From an uncultured Actinomycetes bacterium (GTDB lineage: Bacteria; Actinomycetota; Actinomycetes; Nanopelagicales; Nanopelagicaceae), in assembly GCA_903820565.1 (NCBI GenBank), contig CAIJHZ010000075.1, positions 1-7,370 of the forward strand: a DNA stretch of 7,370 nt, given 5' to 3'. Below, in pieces: positions 6,266-7,370 of this stretch. Below the pieces are notes generated by a model that saw only the letters and a list, made by a program, of their open reading frames with translations, searched no databases and was not told where the DNA came from. Position 1 is the first letter of the stretch. Each line of letters opens with the position of its first letter. Made by a program: the position numbers and the translations under genes.

Positions 6266-7316
6266 TCACAAGACCTTTCGCCAAACTCTTTCGGTCAATT
6301 TTGCCGATACCTAGTAATGGTAGTGAACTCATGCGGTGTACGCCTTTTGGTTTTGCAAAATCTCCGAGATCTTTTTCGAGATGTGCTGCAATTTGATCTT
6401 CGCTGATGGTTCCAACAACTGCCAATTGTAAAGTTTGCCCCCATTGAGGATCTTCGATAGAAAATGCTGCAAATTGTGCTTCTGGAAATGCATGGCTGAG
6501 TGAATTTTCCACTGCATTGAGTGAAAGATTCTCGCCACCAGAAATAATCACATCATCTGATCTTCCAATAACAACTAAATGATCGTTGTCGTAATTACCC
6601 ATATCATTTGTTTCAAACCAGCCATCATTGAGTGTTATAGAAGATGCTAAAACTGAACCCTTAATGCAAATCTTTCCCTCTCGGATTTCAATCTCAATGC
6701 CGTCAAGAGCCGTTCCATCGTAAACACATCCTCCACATGTTTCGGTCATTCCGTATGTGGTAACTACTTTTATTCCCGCTACTTCTGCTTGCTTGCGCAA
6801 AGATGAAGATAGAGCAGCACCACCGACCAGCACAGCCTTTGCAGTTTTAAGATGTTGAAGTAAACGTTGGTCGTCATTTAAGGCACGGAATAATTGAGTT
6901 GGAACAATTGCGGTGTAGTCCGCTTTTGGATATTCACCATCAAAATTGCGCAGATCAATTGGTGATGTTCCCAATTCCATTGATCGTACAATTACATTGA
7001 CGGCAGCGATATGAGTAAGCGGAAGTAGTAGGGACCAGATTTCGCCAGATTTAGCACCTATGAATTTATGTGAAGCTCGGGCTGATAAAATTAACGCGGT
7101 TGATGTAAGGAAAATTTCTTTGGATGCGCCAGTTGTGCCAGATGTTCCGATCGCAATGGCGGCATCGCGCGGAGCGTATTCTGCTGAGATATCCCCGAAT
7201 CCAAGGGTGGGGCCATCGCCCACGAGCGCTGCTGCGATTTCCCCGGCTAATTGGGAGATTTCGCATGCAGGGCTGACCCGCAGAATTTTTCGTTGTGACG
7301 AGGTATCCATTGCCAC
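6258..7316 (-). CDS. menE: MenE, o-succinylbenzoate-CoA ligase (AMP-forming)
   Basis: ANL-superfamily adenylating enzyme converting o-succinylbenzoate to its CoA thioester in menaquinone synthesis. Core motifs are in order: P-loop GTSGTTGASK (57-66), LPLTHIA (99-105), TYGMTETCGG (187-196), the ATP-ribose Asp in TNDMG (D238), hinge GRSDDVIISGGENL (251-264) and the C-terminal catalytic Lys K339 in GIGKIDRKS. At 352 residues it is short for the superfamily but matches the compact MenE type of Actinobacteria. Identity as MenE rather than another acyl-CoA ligase rests on this size and on the overlapping menA. The first codon at 7316 is GTG; an in-frame ATG at 7310 (residue 3) is an equal or better start, with GGTGG four bases upstream. 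A divergent gene starts 35 bases away. Confidence 0.9.
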   Translation of the reverse strand: MAMDTSSQRKILRVSPACEISQLAGEIAAALVGDGPTLGFGDISAEYAPRDAAIAIGTSGTTGASKEIFLTSTALILSARASHKFIGAKSGEIWSLLLPLTHIAAVNVIVRSMELGTSPIDLRNFDGEYPKADYTAIVPTQLFRALNDDQRLLQHLKTAKAVLVGGAALSSSLRKQAEVAGIKVVTTYGMTETCGGCVYDGTALDGIEIEIREGKICIKGSVLASSITLNDGWFETNDMGNYDNDHLVVIGRSDDVIISGGENLSLNAVENSLSHAFPEAQFAAFSIEDPQWGQTLQLAVVGTISEDQIAAHLEKDLGDFAKPKGVHRMSSLPLLGIGKIDRKSLAKGLVNE

Positions 7317-7318
7317 CG

Positions 7319-7325
7319 TAGGCTA
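7319..7325. promoter_or_regulatory. Possible two-strand -10 element between menE and the divergent gene
   Basis: The heptamer TAGGCTA reads as TAGGCT on the plus strand and TAGCCT on the minus strand, both fitting the minimal -10 rule TAnnnT. Starts seven bases downstream would fall near 7331 (plus) and 7313 (minus), 18 bases apart. That would give the plus gene a 21-base leader with a Shine-Dalgarno and menE a near-leaderless start at ATG 7310. No good -35 boxes were seen. The motif is short and may be chance. Confidence 0.3.
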
Positions 7326-7342
7326 TCGCTAGCAACGACGAT

Positions 7343-7347
7343 GGAGG
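7343..7347 (+). promoter_or_regulatory. Ribosome binding site for the gene starting at 7352
   Basis: GGAGG, a full match to the anti-Shine-Dalgarno core, four bases before GTG 7352. The overlapping ATG at 7350 is followed at once by TGA, so the GTG is the only useful start nearby. Confidence 0.65.
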
Positions 7348-7351
7348 AAAT

Positions 7352-7370
7352 GTGAGCAAGCCGATCAAGC
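7352..7370 (+). CDS. 5' end of a divergent gene, possibly menB, truncated by the window edge
   Basis: GTG at 7352 with a strong GGAGG four bases upstream opens a frame reading MSKPIK to the window end. Six residues cannot identify a family. The candidate is menB (1,4-dihydroxy-2-naphthoyl-CoA synthase), because that enzyme follows MenE in the pathway and its gene commonly lies close to menE in Actinobacteria; other menaquinone genes are possible. This is context inference only, so no symbol is given. Confidence 0.55.

Noticed and set aside
7322..7333. GCTA-TCGC-TAGC inverted repeat in the menE divergent gap as an operator
   Set aside because: Four-base arms are expected by chance, and it overlaps the proposed -10; no known regulator site matches.
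1..7370. A new defence, mobile or biosynthetic system
   Set aside because: Every full-length gene belongs to a recognised family with housekeeping logic (System II cytochrome c maturation, menaquinone synthesis, two phosphatases). No repeats, integrases or shifts in base composition were seen.

Overview
The window looks like a piece of a streamlined, low-GC actinobacterial chromosome. AT-rich third positions, genes that overlap or abut, and intergenic gaps of 50 bases or fewer all point that way. The gene set and order (histidine phosphatase, thioredoxin-like lipoprotein, CcdA, ResB, CcsB, then menA and menE on the opposite strand) resembles the cytochrome c maturation / menaquinone neighbourhood of Actinobacteria such as Mycobacterium tuberculosis Rv0525-Rv0548c (comparison from memory). 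Freshwater planktonic Actinobacteria (acI / Nanopelagicales type) would fit, but a lineage cannot be fixed without a search. GC was judged by eye, not computed.

Layout. Bases 1-49 (minus) are probably the 5' end of an unidentified gene lying downstream of a HAD-IB phosphatase (90-857, minus). A 50-bp divergent intergenic region follows. It leads into a tight plus-strand operon at 908-5152: histidine-family phosphatase, ResA/CcsX-like thioredoxin lipoprotein, CcdA, ResB (Ccs1) and CcsB (CcsA/ResC). This is a complete System II cytochrome c maturation set. Every junction is an overlap of 1-4 bases or a direct abutment. The operon meets an opposing minus-strand operon tail to tail with overlapping stop codons. 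That operon, in transcription order, is menE (7316-6258), menA (6265-5417) and a small two-helix PLDc_N-type membrane protein (5412-5149). A divergent plus-strand gene starts at 7352 and runs off the window; by context it may be menB.

How it works together. CcdA passes electrons from cytoplasmic thioredoxin across the membrane to the ResA-like lipoprotein, which keeps apocytochrome CXXCH cysteines reduced. ResB-CcsB export haem and attach it covalently. MenE and MenA perform an early and a late step of menaquinone synthesis, supplying the quinone that reduces the c-type cytochromes of the bc1 branch. The window is therefore a respiratory-chain assembly locus. The roles of the two phosphatases and the PLDc_N protein here are unknown.

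No RNA gene, mobile element, CRISPR array, long repeat or convincing intrinsic terminator was seen, and no gene-free stretch exceeds 50 bases. I found no clearly new biological system. The most notable points are compact regulatory signals: possible leaderless starts, a two-strand -10 heptamer and overlapping convergent stops.
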